From Pseudomonadota bacterium (GTDB taxonomy: Bacteria; Pseudomonadota; Alphaproteobacteria; Rhizobiales; Rhizobiaceae), in NCBI GenBank assembly GCA_023419535.1, contig JAEZXX010000079.1, positions 1 through 47,650 of the forward strand: 47,650 nt of DNA. Reading direction: 5' to 3'. The notes beneath the pieces are model-generated. The model saw nothing but the letters and a program-made list of their open reading frames with translations. It was not told the origin of the DNA and searched no databases. This document shows, piece by piece, positions 26,005-34,365 of the stretch. A program made the translations under genes and the position numbers. The first letter of the stretch is position 1. Every line of letters starts with the position of its first letter.

Positions 26005-27035
26005 GGGGCGACCTCCGCGGCCTTGGCGTCGGCAGGTTTGCGCTCCCGACGCCGGACGGCGTAGCCGAGCGCACCCGAGACGGCGGGCGACTGGATCGTC
26101 AGGATGAGCACGATGATCCCCGCCTTGATGACGAGGTTGAACTCTGGGGGAAAGCCGGCGGTGAGGATGCCGGTGTTCACCGACTGGATGATCATCGCCC
26201 CGATCAGCGAGGCGAGGATCGAGAAGCGCCCGCCCAGAAGCGAGGTGCCGCCGATGACGACGGCGAGAATCGCGTCGAGCTCCAGCCAGAGGCCGGCATT
26301 GTTGGCGTCCGCCCCCCGGATGTCGGCGGTGGCGATGAGGCCGGCGAGCGCCGCGCAGAGACCGGAGACCATGTAGACGGCGAGGACCAGCGAGTGGGTT
26401 CGGACCCCGACGAGGGCGGAGGCGCGGCGGTTGATGCCGATCGCCTCGATCAGAAGCCCGAGCGCGGTGCGCCGCACGACGAGGCCGACGATCAGCCCGG
26501 CGCAGAGCCAGATCACCACCGGCGTCGGCAGGCCGAGAAGCGAACCGGAGCCGAGGAAGGCGAAGCCCGGATCGTTGAAGGTGAGGATCACGCCCTCGGT
26601 GATCAGCTGGGCGATGCCGCGCCCCGCCACCATCAGGATCAGCGTCGCGATGATCGGCTGGATCTTCAGGAAGGCGACGAGGACGCCGTTCCAGAGCCCC
26701 GCCAGCAGCCCCACCGCCAGCGCCGAGAGGAGGGCGAGCGGCAGCGGTGTGCCGTCGGCCACCAGCGAGGCGGCGATCGCGCCGCAGATCGCCATGATAG
26801 CCCCGACCGAGAGGTCGATGCCCTTGGTGGCGATGACGAGCGTCATGCCGATGGCGAGCAGCGCCACCGGCGCGCCGCGGTTCAGGATGTCGATCAGCGA
26901 GCCGTAGAGCCGGCCGTTCGCCCATGTCAGGTCGAGGAAGTTCGGCGCGATGGCTGCGTTCAGCGCCAGGATCGCGGCGAGCGCGACGAGCTGCGGCGCG
27001 AGGCGCTTCAGCCGGGTGCCGAGGGCTTGCGTCAT
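26001..27035 (-). CDS. ytfT: Sugar ABC transporter permease (YtfT-like)
   Basis: A 344-residue CUT2 permease, partner of the YjfF-like protein in a heterodimeric channel. Diagnostic stretches are NRGAPVALLAIGMTLVIATKGIDLSVGAIMAI, LVAFLKIQPIIATLILMVAGRGIAQLITEG, IEAIGINRRASALVGVRT and LWLELDAILAVVIGGTSLLGGRFS. Its ATG overlaps the ATPase gene stop by four bases, and its stop overlaps the next permease start, so translation is coupled. The order and paired permeases fit the galactofuranose (ytf) type, but ribose- or xylose-type substrates cannot be excluded. Confidence 0.91.
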   Translation of the reverse strand: MTQALGTRLKRLAPQLVALAAILALNAAIAPNFLDLTWANGRLYGSLIDILNRGAPVALLAIGMTLVIATKGIDLSVGAIMAICGAIAASLVADGTPLPLALLSALAVGLLAGLWNGVLVAFLKIQPIIATLILMVAGRGIAQLITEGVILTFNDPGFAFLGSGSLLGLPTPVVIWLCAGLIVGLVVRRTALGLLIEAIGINRRASALVGVRTHSLVLAVYMVSGLCAALAGLIATADIRGADANNAGLWLELDAILAVVIGGTSLLGGRFSILASLIGAMIIQSVNTGILTAGFPPEFNLVIKAGIIVLILTIQSPAVSGALGYAVRRRERKPADAKAAEVAP

Positions 27036-28543
27036 GCGGCGTCCTTCCGGGCGTCGGCGATGGCGGAGAGGATGCCGGCGGGCGACACCGCCTCGCCGGT
27101 GAGTTCGGCGACGTGGCGCCGGTCGGCCAGCACCACGACGCGGGAGGCATAGGCGACCAGCTCCTCCAGCTCGGAGGAGACGACGAGCAGCGACAGGCCG
27201 TCGGCGCGCAGGCTTTCGATCAGGCGGATGATCTCGGCATGGGCGCCGACGTCGATGCCGCGCGTCGGCTCGTCGAGGATGAGGAAGCGCGGATCGGTGG
27301 CGAGCCAGCGGGCGAGAATCGCCTTCTGCTGGTTGCCGCCCGAGAGGAACTTGATCGGCGTCTCGCGGCTGGCGGTGCGGATGTCGAGCGCCTTGATGTA
27401 GCGGTCGGCGAGCGCCACCTGCTCGGCGCGAGACAGGGGTTTGGCCCAGCCGCGCCGCGCCTGCAGCGCGAGGACGATGTTCTCGCGCACCGACAGATCC
27501 TCCACGATTCCGTCGTGCTTGCGCTCCTCCGGGCAGAAGGCGAAGCCGTGCGCCATCGCGTCGTGCGGTGTGGAGAGCCGGATCGGCTTGCCGTCGAGGC
27601 GGGCGGTGCCGGTGTCGGCGCGATCGGCGCCGAAGGCGAGGCGCGCGGTCTCGGTGCGGCCCGAGCCCAGAAGTCCCGCGACGCCGACGATCTCGCCGCG
27701 CCCGACCGAGAGGTCGAAGGGCTCCACCACCCCCTTGCGGCCGTAGCCCTCGAATTCAACGAAAGGCGCGGCCGCGGCCGCGGCGGCGTCGGCGGGCGGG
27801 CGTGCGGTGGTCTCCTCCTTCAGCTCGTGCCCGAGCATCAAGGTGATGAGCGACATGCGCGTCAGGTCGCCGATCGCCGACGAGCCGACGCGCCGGCCGT
27901 TGCGCAGAACCGTGACGCGGTCGGCCAGCGCGAAGACCTGGTCGAGAAAGTGCGTGATGATGACGATGGCGAGGCCGCCGTCGCGAAGGCGGCGCAGCAC
28001 GGCGAACAGGGCGTCGACCTCGCCGGCGTCGAGGCTGGCGGTCGGCTCGTCGAGGATCAGCACCTTGCCCGAGAGGTCGACCGCGCGGGCGATGGCGACG
28101 AGCTGGCGGATGGCGACGGAATAGGCGGCGAGCGGCTTTGCGACGTCGATGGACAGGCCGTATCCCGAAAGGAGCCCGGCCGCGTCGCGCTCCATGCGCC
28201 GATGGTCGATCAGCCCGAAGCGCCGGGGCTGGCGTTCCAGATAGAGGTTCTCGGCAACGGTGAGGTTCGGCAGGAGATTGACCTCCTGGTAGACCGTGCC
28301 GATGCCGAGCGTCTGCGCCTCGGCGACCGAGCGCGGCGAGGCCTGTGCCCCGTCCACCTCGATCGTTCCGGATTGGGCGGCGAGCGCGCCCGACAGCACC
28401 TTGATGAGCGTCGACTTGCCCGCGCCGTTCTCGCCGAGCAGCGCGTGGATCTCGCCGCGCTTCAGCGTCAGGTCCACGTCGTCGAGCGCCTTGATGCCGA
28501 AGAACGCCTTGGTGATGCCGCGTGCGGTCAGGATGTCGTCCAT
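27032..28543 (-). CDS. ytfR: Sugar ABC transporter ATP-binding protein, double NBD (YtfR-like)
   Basis: A 503-residue cytoplasmic ATPase with two fused nucleotide-binding domains, typical of CUT2 importers. The first NBD has Walker A GENGAGKST, Q-loop YQEVNLLPNLTVAENLYL and Walker B LILDEPTASL. Its signature motif is replaced by YSVAIRQL, which is usual for this family. The second NBD has a degenerate Walker A (GLLGSGRTE), signature LSGGNQQKAILARWL and Walker B LILDEPTRGIDVGAH. The ATG at 28543 with GGAGAGG upstream is the correct start; the frame extends into the binding-protein gene only by chance. It lies between ytfQ and ytfT. Confidence 0.94.
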   Translation of the reverse strand: MDDILTARGITKAFFGIKALDDVDLTLKRGEIHALLGENGAGKSTLIKVLSGALAAQSGTIEVDGAQASPRSVAEAQTLGIGTVYQEVNLLPNLTVAENLYLERQPRRFGLIDHRRMERDAAGLLSGYGLSIDVAKPLAAYSVAIRQLVAIARAVDLSGKVLILDEPTASLDAGEVDALFAVLRRLRDGGLAIVIITHFLDQVFALADRVTVLRNGRRVGSSAIGDLTRMSLITLMLGHELKEETTARPPADAAAAAAAPFVEFEGYGRKGVVEPFDLSVGRGEIVGVAGLLGSGRTETARLAFGADRADTGTARLDGKPIRLSTPHDAMAHGFAFCPEERKHDGIVEDLSVRENIVLALQARRGWAKPLSRAEQVALADRYIKALDIRTASRETPIKFLSGGNQQKAILARWLATDPRFLILDEPTRGIDVGAHAEIIRLIESLRADGLSLLVVSSELEELVAYASRVVVLADRRHVAELTGEAVSPAGILSAIADARKDAA

Positions 28544-28576
28544 CGCCTCTCCTCCGGTCCGGCGAATGACGGAAGC

Positions 28577-28615
28577 GGGAGGGGTGCCGGGCCGATGCCG
28601 GCCGGCATCCCTCCC
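28577..28615 (-). promoter_or_regulatory. Intercistronic hairpin after the binding-protein gene
   Basis: Bases 28577-28590 and 28602-28615 pair over 13 of 14 positions, with an 11-base GC-rich loop; inside lies a perfect palindrome GATGCCGGCCGGCATC (28594-28609). It sits between the stop of ytfQ and the ribosome site of ytfR, with no T-run. Hairpins at this place commonly protect the upstream mRNA end or partly stop polymerase, so that binding protein is made in excess over the ATPase and permeases. Confidence 0.7.
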
Positions 28616-28623
28616 GGCGGGTC

Positions 28624-29586
28624 TCAGTAGCCGAGGTCCTTCTTGGACTCGTAGACCGCCTGCGGATCGTCGGCCTGCGTGAAAAGCTTGGACTCGGTCT
28701 GGATGAACTTCTCCGGCTCGGTGCCGTCGTTCAGGTAGGCTTCCAGCGCGTCGAAGGCCGGGCCGGCCATGTTGGGCGTCAGCTCCACGGTGGCGTTCGC
28801 CTCGCCCGCCGCCATGGCGAGGAAGATGTCGGGCACCGCGTCGATCGAGACGATTTTGATGTCCTCGCCCGGCTTCAGGCCGGCTTCCTTGATCGCCTGG
28901 ATGGCGCCGACCGCCATGTCGTCGTTGTGCGCGTAGACGGCGCAGATGTCGGCCCCGCCGCCCTCGGCGCGCAGGAAGCTTTCCATGACCTCCTTGCCCT
29001 TGGTGCGGGTGAAGTCGCCGGTCTGGGAGCGGGCGATCTCGATGTTGTCGTGGCCGGCGATCGCCTCCTCGAAGCCCTGCTTGCGCAGGATCGCGGGCGA
29101 GGAGCCGGTGGTGCCCTGAAGCTCGACGACGCGGCACGGCTCGTCGCCCACGTCCTCGACCAGCCACTCGCCCGCGACCCGGCCCTCGTGGACGAGGTCG
29201 GAGCCGACGGCCGTCAGGTAGAGATCATCGGAGGAATCGACCTGACGGTCGAGCAGGACGACCGGGATCTCCGCCTCCTTGGCCTCCTCGAGCACCTGGT
29301 CCCAGCCGGTCTCGACGACGGGCGCGAGCAGGATGGCGTCCACCCCTTGCGCGATGAAGGTGCGCAGGGCGCGGATCTGGTTCTCCTGACGCTGCTGGGC
29401 GTCGGAGAAGCGCAGGTCGATGCCGCGCTCCTCGGCCTGCTGCCGCGTGACGGTGGTCTCGGCGGCGCGCCAACCGGATTCCGATCCGATCTGCGAGAAT
29501 CCGACGGTGATGGCGTTGGCCGAAACGGTGGTGGCGGCGAGCGCGAGGGCCGCGGCGCCAAACACGGCCGAGCGAGAACGAAGCAT
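28624..29586 (-). CDS. ytfQ: Periplasmic sugar-binding protein (YtfQ-like)
   Basis: A 320-residue substrate-binding protein of the CUT2 family (type I periplasmic fold). The ATG at 29586 has GGGAGG seven bases upstream. It carries a signal peptide (cleavage near SANA), then ITVGFSQIGSESGWRAAETTVTRQQAEERGIDLRFSDAQQRQENQIRALRTFIAQGVDAILLAPVVETGWDQVL in broad outline, close to E. coli YtfQ. Later come IPVVLLDRQVDSSDD, VYAHNDDMAVGAIQAIKEAGLKPGEDI and VSIDAVPDIFLAMAAGEANATVELTPNMAGPAFDAL. The DRQV and ELTPNMAGPAFDAL stretches are typical of the galactofuranose-binding group. It is the first gene of the importer operon; the divergent LacI gene probably regulates it. Confidence 0.93.
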   Translation of the reverse strand: MLRSRSAVFGAAALALAATTVSANAITVGFSQIGSESGWRAAETTVTRQQAEERGIDLRFSDAQQRQENQIRALRTFIAQGVDAILLAPVVETGWDQVLEEAKEAEIPVVLLDRQVDSSDDLYLTAVGSDLVHEGRVAGEWLVEDVGDEPCRVVELQGTTGSSPAILRKQGFEEAIAGHDNIEIARSQTGDFTRTKGKEVMESFLRAEGGGADICAVYAHNDDMAVGAIQAIKEAGLKPGEDIKIVSIDAVPDIFLAMAAGEANATVELTPNMAGPAFDALEAYLNDGTEPEKFIQTESKLFTQADDPQAVYESKKDLGY

Positions 29587-29652
29587 GGATGACCTCCCCT
29601 GAAGACGCTCGAGCGGCATCCTTCCCGACCGCCCGAATGACGGCGATCTAGG

Positions 29653-29675
29653 CATATCGTATGACTTTTGAAAAG
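29653..29675. promoter_or_regulatory. AT-rich operator/promoter candidate between ytfQ and the LacI gene
   Basis: In a GC-rich 280-bp intergenic region there is a short AT-rich island with two small inverted repeats: CATA-N3-TATG at 29653-29663 and CTTTT-G-AAAAG at 29665-29675. It lies 67 bp upstream of the ytfQ start, where a promoter with an overlapping repressor site would be expected. No perfect LacI-type operator with central CG was found here. Confidence 0.4.
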
Positions 29676-29866
29676 AGGGTTCGGAAGGCACGCGAACGTT
29701 TCCCCGTCCGGCGAGTGACCGGTGGCCGCCGGCCTTAGGTCGCGGCGGGCGGCCGACCGTTCGAAGCGGATCGCCCGGCTTGCCGCGCCATCCTCGGGTC
29801 CGCCATGCTATCGCTCGCCCGCGCACCCTCGTGGGGCCCTCCCCGAGACTTCGGATAAGATCGACG

Positions 29867-30940
29867 ATGACCACAGGCCGTACGACCGCCAGAGCCGTGA
29901 CGCTTCTCGACGTGGCGCGCGTTGCCGGCGTCTCCCGCGCCACGGCCTCGCTCGTCCTGCGCGAGAGCCCGGCCATCACGGCGGAGACGCGCGCCCGGGT
30001 CGAGGCGGCGATGGCCGAACTCGGCTACGTCTACAACCGCAGCGCCGCCCGGCTGCGGGCGGCGCGCAGCCACACGATCGGCGTCCTCCTGCCCAATCTG
30101 AACAACCCGTTCTTCGCCACGCTCGTCGCCGGGATCGAGGAGACCGTCGAGGCCGCCGGCATCTCCGTGCTGCTCGCCAACAGCAACGAGGACGCGGCCC
30201 GCCAGGACCGGCTTCTCACGCGCATGTGCGAACAGGGCGTCGACGGGCTGATCGTCTGCTCGGCGCAGAAGACGCCCCGTGCCGCCCTCGAACGGCTGCT
30301 GTCGCGCGACATGCCGCTGGTCCAGCTCCTTCGCCACGTCGAAGGCGTCTCCACGGACTTCGCGGGGACCGACTTCACCGCCCTCACCTTCGAGGCGACG
30401 GAGCGGCTGATCGCGCTCGGCCACCGCCGCATCGCCTTCCTCTCGGTCGATCTCCGGCATTCCGTTCGCGACGAGCGCCTCGCCGGTTACGCGCAGGCCA
30501 TGGAGCATCACGGGCTGGAGCCGTCGCTGATCGTCGAGGTGCCGCTCGAGCACGGCGCGGCGCGAAGCGCGGCGGACGCGTTCCTGCGACCACCCGCCCC
30601 GCCGACCGCCGTCCTCTGCTTCAACGACGTCGTCGCCCTCGGCCTCCATCGCGGGCTGATCGAGCGGGGCGTGCGGATCGGGGTCGACATCTCGCTGATC
30701 GGCATCGACGACGGGGCCGAATGCGACCTCGTCGTGCCGGGCCTCGCCTCCGTCGCGACCCATCCCGGCGCGATCGGGCGCGACGCGGGCGAACTTCTGC
30801 TGCGCCGTCTCGCCCGGCGCGATCTGCCCGCCGAGCGGCGGATCACGCCGTTCCGCTTCGCCGATCGTCCCTCCTGCGGGCGCGCGCCGATCGTCGCGCG
30901 CGCAACCGAACGTTCGGGCGAGTCCGCCGCTCCCGCTTGA
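29867..30940 (+). CDS. LacI-family transcriptional regulator
   Basis: A 357-residue repressor. The N-terminal HTH is TLLDVARVAGVSRATASLVLRESPAITAETRARVEAAMAELGYVYNRSAARLRAAR in outline, including the hinge helix. It is followed by a sugar-binding-type effector domain (IGVLLPNLNNPFFATLVAGIEETVEAAG, DGLIVCSAQ, LGHRRIAFLSV, CFNDVVALGLHRGL, IGIDDGAE). The ATG at 29867 is chosen because the HTH begins 15 residues later; the frame opens earlier at 29780. It is divergent from ytfQRT-yjfF and probably represses it in response to the imported sugar. A perfect palindrome with a central CG lies just after its stop (30958-30975). Confidence 0.93.
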   Translation: MTTGRTTARAVTLLDVARVAGVSRATASLVLRESPAITAETRARVEAAMAELGYVYNRSAARLRAARSHTIGVLLPNLNNPFFATLVAGIEETVEAAGISVLLANSNEDAARQDRLLTRMCEQGVDGLIVCSAQKTPRAALERLLSRDMPLVQLLRHVEGVSTDFAGTDFTALTFEATERLIALGHRRIAFLSVDLRHSVRDERLAGYAQAMEHHGLEPSLIVEVPLEHGAARSAADAFLRPPAPPTAVLCFNDVVALGLHRGLIERGVRIGVDISLIGIDDGAECDLVVPGLASVATHPGAIGRDAGELLLRRLARRDLPAERRITPFRFADRPSCGRAPIVARATERSGESAAPA

Positions 30941-30957
30941 CGCTGTCCGCCGATCGG

Positions 30958-30975
30958 CGTTAGATCGATCTAACG
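30958..30975. promoter_or_regulatory. Perfect 18-bp palindrome upstream of the amino-acid ABC operon
   Basis: CGTTAGATCGATCTAACG reads identically on both strands, with a central CG. It lies 18 bp after the LacI gene stop and 79 bp before the first permease start. There is no T-run, so it is not an intrinsic terminator. Symmetry, length and central CG suit a LacI/GalR or GntR-type operator. The regulator is unknown; the upstream LacI-family protein is a candidate. Confidence 0.55.
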
Positions 30976-31053
30976 ACGGACGGACGCGCCGGCCGTCGCT
31001 CGGGCTCGACCGGAGCGACGCGTGCGAACCGTCCCGGCGGGAGGACCGATGTC

Positions 31054-31722
31054 GTGTACCAGCTGAACTTCGCGCCCGTGTTCGCGAATTTCGACCGACT
31101 GCTTCAGGGGGCGCTGACGACGCTCCAGCTGTCGATCGGAGCGATGATCCTCGGCCTTGTCGTCGCCGTCGTCTGCGCGGCCGGCAAGACGGGCGGCCCG
31201 CGTCCGCTGCGCTGGCTGATCGACGCCTATATCGAGCTGATCCGCAACACGCCCTTCCTGATCCAGATCTTCTTCATCTACTTCGCCCTGCCCGCGCTCG
31301 GCGTGCGCTTCTCGCCCAACACCGCCGCGCTCCTGGCCCTGACGATCAATGTCGGCGCCTATGCCACCGAGATCATCCGGGCGGGCATCGAATCGATCAA
31401 CCGGGGCCAGGTGGAGGCAGGCATCGCGCTCGGCCTGAAGCGCCATCAGGTCTTCCGCTACATCGTCATCAAGCCGGCGCTGCGAACGGTCTACCCGGCG
31501 CTGACGAGCCAGTTCATCTATCTGATGCTGACCTCGAGCGTCGTCTCGGTCATCTCGGCGACCGATCTCGCGGCGGCCGGCAACGACATCCAGTCGCAGA
31601 CCTTCGCCGCCTTCGAGGTCTATCTCGTCATCACGGCGATCTACTTCGCGCTCTCGATCGCGCTGACGGGCGCCTTCTCGCTCGTCCAGCGGCTCGCCTT
31701 CCACTATCCGCTGAGCCGCTGA
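31054..31722 (+). CDS. Polar amino-acid ABC transporter permease 1
   Basis: A 222-residue inner-membrane permease of the HisM/GlnP (PAAT) family. The GTG start at 31054 follows GGGAGGACC. Family motifs are LLQGALTTLQLSIGAMILGLVVA, YIELIRNTPFLIQIFFIYFALPALGV, NVGAYATEIIRAGIESINRGQVEAGIALGLKRHQVFRYIVIKPALR (the EAA loop contacting the ATPase) and a final helix. It is followed 13 bp later by a second permease. The pair forms the membrane channel of an amino-acid importer with the binding protein at 32425 and the ATPase at 33247. The exact substrate is not readable. Confidence 0.93.
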   Translation: MYQLNFAPVFANFDRLLQGALTTLQLSIGAMILGLVVAVVCAAGKTGGPRPLRWLIDAYIELIRNTPFLIQIFFIYFALPALGVRFSPNTAALLALTINVGAYATEIIRAGIESINRGQVEAGIALGLKRHQVFRYIVIKPALRTVYPALTSQFIYLMLTSSVVSVISATDLAAAGNDIQSQTFAAFEVYLVITAIYFALSIALTGAFSLVQRLAFHYPLSR

Positions 31723-31735
31723 AGGGGAACGACAG

Positions 31736-32392
31736 ATGATCCGTCCCTTCGGGCCCGACGAGGCGCTCTTCATCCTGATGGCGGTCCAGTGGACGCTGGC
31801 GCTCTCGGCCATCGCCTTCGCCGGCGGCGCCGTCGGGGGCCTGGCGATCGCGCTTGCGCGTGTCTCCGCCTCGCGCTGGCTCTCCTACGCGGCGCTCGGC
31901 TTCATCCGCCTGTTCCAGGGCACCCCGCTCCTGATGCAGCTGTTCCTGGTCTTCTTCGGCCTGAACATCTTCGGCTTCGGCGTGAACCCGTGGGTCGCTG
32001 CCTCCGTGGCGCTGACGCTGCACGCCTCGGCGTTTCTCGGCGAGATCTGGCGCGGCTGCATCCAGGCCGTGCCGAGCGGGCAGAGCGAGGCGGCGCACGC
32101 GCTCGGCCTCTCCTATCTCGACCGGATGAAGTCGATCGTCCTGCCCCAGGCCACGCGCATCGCGGTGGCCCCGACGGTCGGCTTCCTCGTCCAGCTCATC
32201 AAGGGCACCTCGCTCGCCTCGATCATCGGCTTCGTGGAGCTGACGCGGGCCGGCCAGATCATCAACAACGCCACCTTCGACCCGCTGAAGGTCTTCGGGC
32301 TGGTGGCGCTCGTCTACTTCGTCCTGTGCTGGCCGCTCTCGATCGTCGCGCGCCGCATGGAACGCCGTTTTGCCGTCGGCCAGCATCGCTGA
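31736..32392 (+). CDS. Polar amino-acid ABC transporter permease 2
   Basis: A 218-residue HisQ/GlnP-type permease, partner of the preceding one. It has QWTLALSAIAFAGGAVGGLAIALAR, FIRLFQGTPLLMQLFLVFFGLNIFGFGVNPWVAASVAL, SAFLGEIWRGCIQAVPSGQSEAAHALGLSYLDRMKSIVLPQATRIAVAP (the EAA loop), and LIKGTSLASIIGFVELTRAGQIINNATF. The ATG at 31736 is preceded by GAAGGGGAACGAC. It is central to a four- or five-gene operon with short gaps. Confidence 0.93.
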   Translation: MIRPFGPDEALFILMAVQWTLALSAIAFAGGAVGGLAIALARVSASRWLSYAALGFIRLFQGTPLLMQLFLVFFGLNIFGFGVNPWVAASVALTLHASAFLGEIWRGCIQAVPSGQSEAAHALGLSYLDRMKSIVLPQATRIAVAPTVGFLVQLIKGTSLASIIGFVELTRAGQIINNATFDPLKVFGLVALVYFVLCWPLSIVARRMERRFAVGQHR

Positions 32393-32424
32393 CCCATTCG
32401 TTCAAGAGGAGGAGAACCACCGCC

Positions 32425-33219
32425 ATGACCCATCTGACCCGGACCCTCGCGCTCGCCGCGTCCGTCGCCTTCGTCGCCCTCGCGCCCGCCTCGGCGCAGA
32501 CGGTGGAGGAGATCCAGTCGCGCGGCACGCTGAACGTCGGCATGCTCGTCGACTTCCCGCCCTTCGGCATCCTCGACCTGCAGGGCCAGCCGGACGGCTA
32601 CGACGCCGACGTCTCCGCGCTTCTCGCCGAGGCGATGGGCGTGGAGCTCAACATCGTGCCCGTCACCGGGCCGAACCGTATCCCCTATCTCCTGTCCGGC
32701 CAGGTCGACGTCCTCGTCGCCTCGCTCGGCATCACGCCCGAGCGCGCCGAGCAGGTCGACTTCTCGCAGCCCTATGCCGGCATCGAGATCTTCGTCTACG
32801 GCGACCAGAGCCTCGAGATCACGGACGCCGCGCAGCTCGCCGGCCAAAGCGTCGGCGTCGCGCGCGCCTCCACGCAGGACACCGCCATCACCGAGATCGC
32901 GCCGGAGGGCACCAACATCCAGCGCTTCGACGACGACGCCTCCGCCGTTCAGGCGCTGCTCTCCGGCCAGGTGCCCCTGATCGGCCTCTCCAACGTCGTC
33001 ATCGCGCAGGTCGAGCAGACCGCACCCGGCCGCTTCGACAGCAAGCTGACGCTGCGCCAGCAGAGCCAGGGCATCGCCGTGCGCAAGGGCTCGGACGCGT
33101 TCCTGACCTTCATCAACGACTTCCTCGACACGGTGAAGGAAGACGGCCGGCTGAACGCCATCCACGAGGAGTGGCTGCAGTCGCCCCTGCCGGACTTCCT
33201 GGCTGAGACGACCCGCTAA
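32425..33219 (+). CDS. Amino-acid ABC transporter substrate-binding protein
   Basis: A 264-residue periplasmic binding protein (SBP_bac_3 fold) with a signal peptide cleaved near APASAQ. The mature part begins TVEEIQSRGTLNVGMLVDFPPFGILDLQGQPDGYDADVSALLAEAMGV in outline. It continues with PVTGPNRIPYLLSGQVDVLVASLGITPERAEQVDFSQPYAG, the family signature containing the substrate-carboxylate Arg, then SVGVARASTQDTAITEIAP and an ending DGRLNAIHEEWLQSPLPDF. The ATG at 32425 has AAGAGGAGGAG upstream. It is placed after the permeases and before the ATPase, all in the same direction. Specificity among polar or basic amino acids is undetermined. Confidence 0.93.
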   Translation: MTHLTRTLALAASVAFVALAPASAQTVEEIQSRGTLNVGMLVDFPPFGILDLQGQPDGYDADVSALLAEAMGVELNIVPVTGPNRIPYLLSGQVDVLVASLGITPERAEQVDFSQPYAGIEIFVYGDQSLEITDAAQLAGQSVGVARASTQDTAITEIAPEGTNIQRFDDDASAVQALLSGQVPLIGLSNVVIAQVEQTAPGRFDSKLTLRQQSQGIAVRKGSDAFLTFINDFLDTVKEDGRLNAIHEEWLQSPLPDFLAETTR

Positions 33220-33246
33220 GCGACCCGAACGACGAGGAGCCCCGCC

Positions 33247-34011
33247 ATGAGCGCATCTGAATCCCGATCCGCCGGGGCGGGCTCCGCCGTCGTGATGGAG
33301 GGCGTGGACAAGTACTACGGCGACTTCCACGCGCTGAAGAATGTGAACCTGACCGTCGCGCGGGGCGAGAAGATCGTCCTGTGCGGGCCCTCCGGCTCGG
33401 GCAAGTCGACGCTCATCCGCTGCATCAACCAGCTGGAGGCGGTGCAGAAGGGCCGGATCGTCGTCGACGGGATCGAGCTGACGGCGGGGCCGAAGCACGT
33501 CGAAGAGATCCGCCGCGACGTCGGCATGGTCTTCCAGCAGTTCAACCTCTTCCCGCACATGACCGTCCTTCAGAACTGCACGCTGGCGCCGATGAAGGTG
33601 CGCGGCGCCTCCAAGGCGGACGCCGAGGCGACGGCCCGCAGGTTCCTGGCGCGCGTGCGGATCCCCGAGCAGGCCGAGAAGTATCCGGCGCAGCTGTCGG
33701 GCGGCCAGCAGCAGCGGGTGGCGATCGCCCGCGCGCTGTGCATGAACCCCAAGATCATGCTCTTCGACGAGCCGACCTCCGCGCTCGACCCGGAGATGGT
33801 CAAGGAGGTGCTCGACACCATGATCGATCTGGCGAACGAGGGCATGACCATGATGGTCGTAACCCACGAGATGGGCTTCGCCCGTCAGGTCGCCGACCGC
33901 GTGATCTTCATGGACAAGGGCGAGATCGTCGAGATCGGCGAGCCCGGCACCTTCTTCACCAGCCCGAAGGAAGAGCGCACGCGCAACTTCCTCGGCCAGA
34001 TCTCGCACTGA
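33247..34011 (+). CDS. Amino-acid ABC transporter ATP-binding protein (GlnQ/HisP-like)
   Basis: A 254-residue cytoplasmic ATPase of the polar amino-acid uptake family. Walker A is GPSGSGKST, the Q-loop region is VFQQFNLFPHMTVLQNCTLAPMKV, the signature is LSGGQQQRVAIARALCMNP, Walker B is IMLFDEPTSALDPEMV, and the H-loop is VVTHEMGFARQVADRVIFMDKGEIVE. All catalytic residues are intact. It powers the permeases encoded at 31054 and 31736. The next, unknown gene starts 11 bases after its stop and probably shares the transcript. Confidence 0.96.
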   Translation: MSASESRSAGAGSAVVMEGVDKYYGDFHALKNVNLTVARGEKIVLCGPSGSGKSTLIRCINQLEAVQKGRIVVDGIELTAGPKHVEEIRRDVGMVFQQFNLFPHMTVLQNCTLAPMKVRGASKADAEATARRFLARVRIPEQAEKYPAQLSGGQQQRVAIARALCMNPKIMLFDEPTSALDPEMVKEVLDTMIDLANEGMTMMVVTHEMGFARQVADRVIFMDKGEIVEIGEPGTFFTSPKEERTRNFLGQISH

Positions 34012-34022
34012 AGGCTCGGCCG

Positions 34023-34340
34023 ATGATCGTGCGCCAGGCCTTCTTCCGCGGCCGGGTCGTGCCGGGCCGCGATGCCGAGTTCCGCCGTTTCGTCGAAGAC
34101 CGGATGCTGGAGGGCTGGAAGCGCTTTCCGGGCGCTCGCGACGTGCGCGTCCTGTTCGAGCTCGACCGGGACGAGGGCGCGGACCCCATTCCCCTCTCGC
34201 TCGCCATGAGCTTCGACGATTCCGCGGCCCTCGATCGGATGATGGCCTCGCCGGAGCGGGCCGAAAGCCGCGCTCTGACCGGCGAACTCATGCAGCTTTT
34301 CGAAGGCCGCATCGAGCACCACGTCTTCGAGATGCTCTGA
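34023..34340 (+). CDS. Small protein of unknown function at the end of the amino-acid ABC operon
   Basis: A 105-residue cytoplasmic protein with no signal or membrane segment. The ATG at 34023 lies 11 bases after the ATPase stop. The pattern is a strand (IVRQAFFRGRVVP), a helix (RDAEFRRFVEDRMLEGWKRFPG), a strand (RDVRVLFELDRDEG), a strand (IPLSLAMSFDD), a helix (SAALDRMMASPERAESRALTGELMQLF) and a strand (GRIEHHVFEML). This order fits a ferredoxin-like dimeric alpha/beta barrel (Dabb, EthD or antibiotic-monooxygenase type). I do not recognise the specific family. Being in the operon suggests a role in metabolism of the imported compound. Confidence 0.72.
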   Translation: MIVRQAFFRGRVVPGRDAEFRRFVEDRMLEGWKRFPGARDVRVLFELDRDEGADPIPLSLAMSFDDSAALDRMMASPERAESRALTGELMQLFEGRIEHHVFEML

Positions 34341-34365
34341 ACGGGTTCTCTTCGCACCTCCGTTA

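Noticed and set aside
31789..32424. N-terminal extension of the amino-acid binding protein
   Set aside because: The open frame runs back through the permease gene, but a signal peptide with a strong ribosome site begins at 32425.
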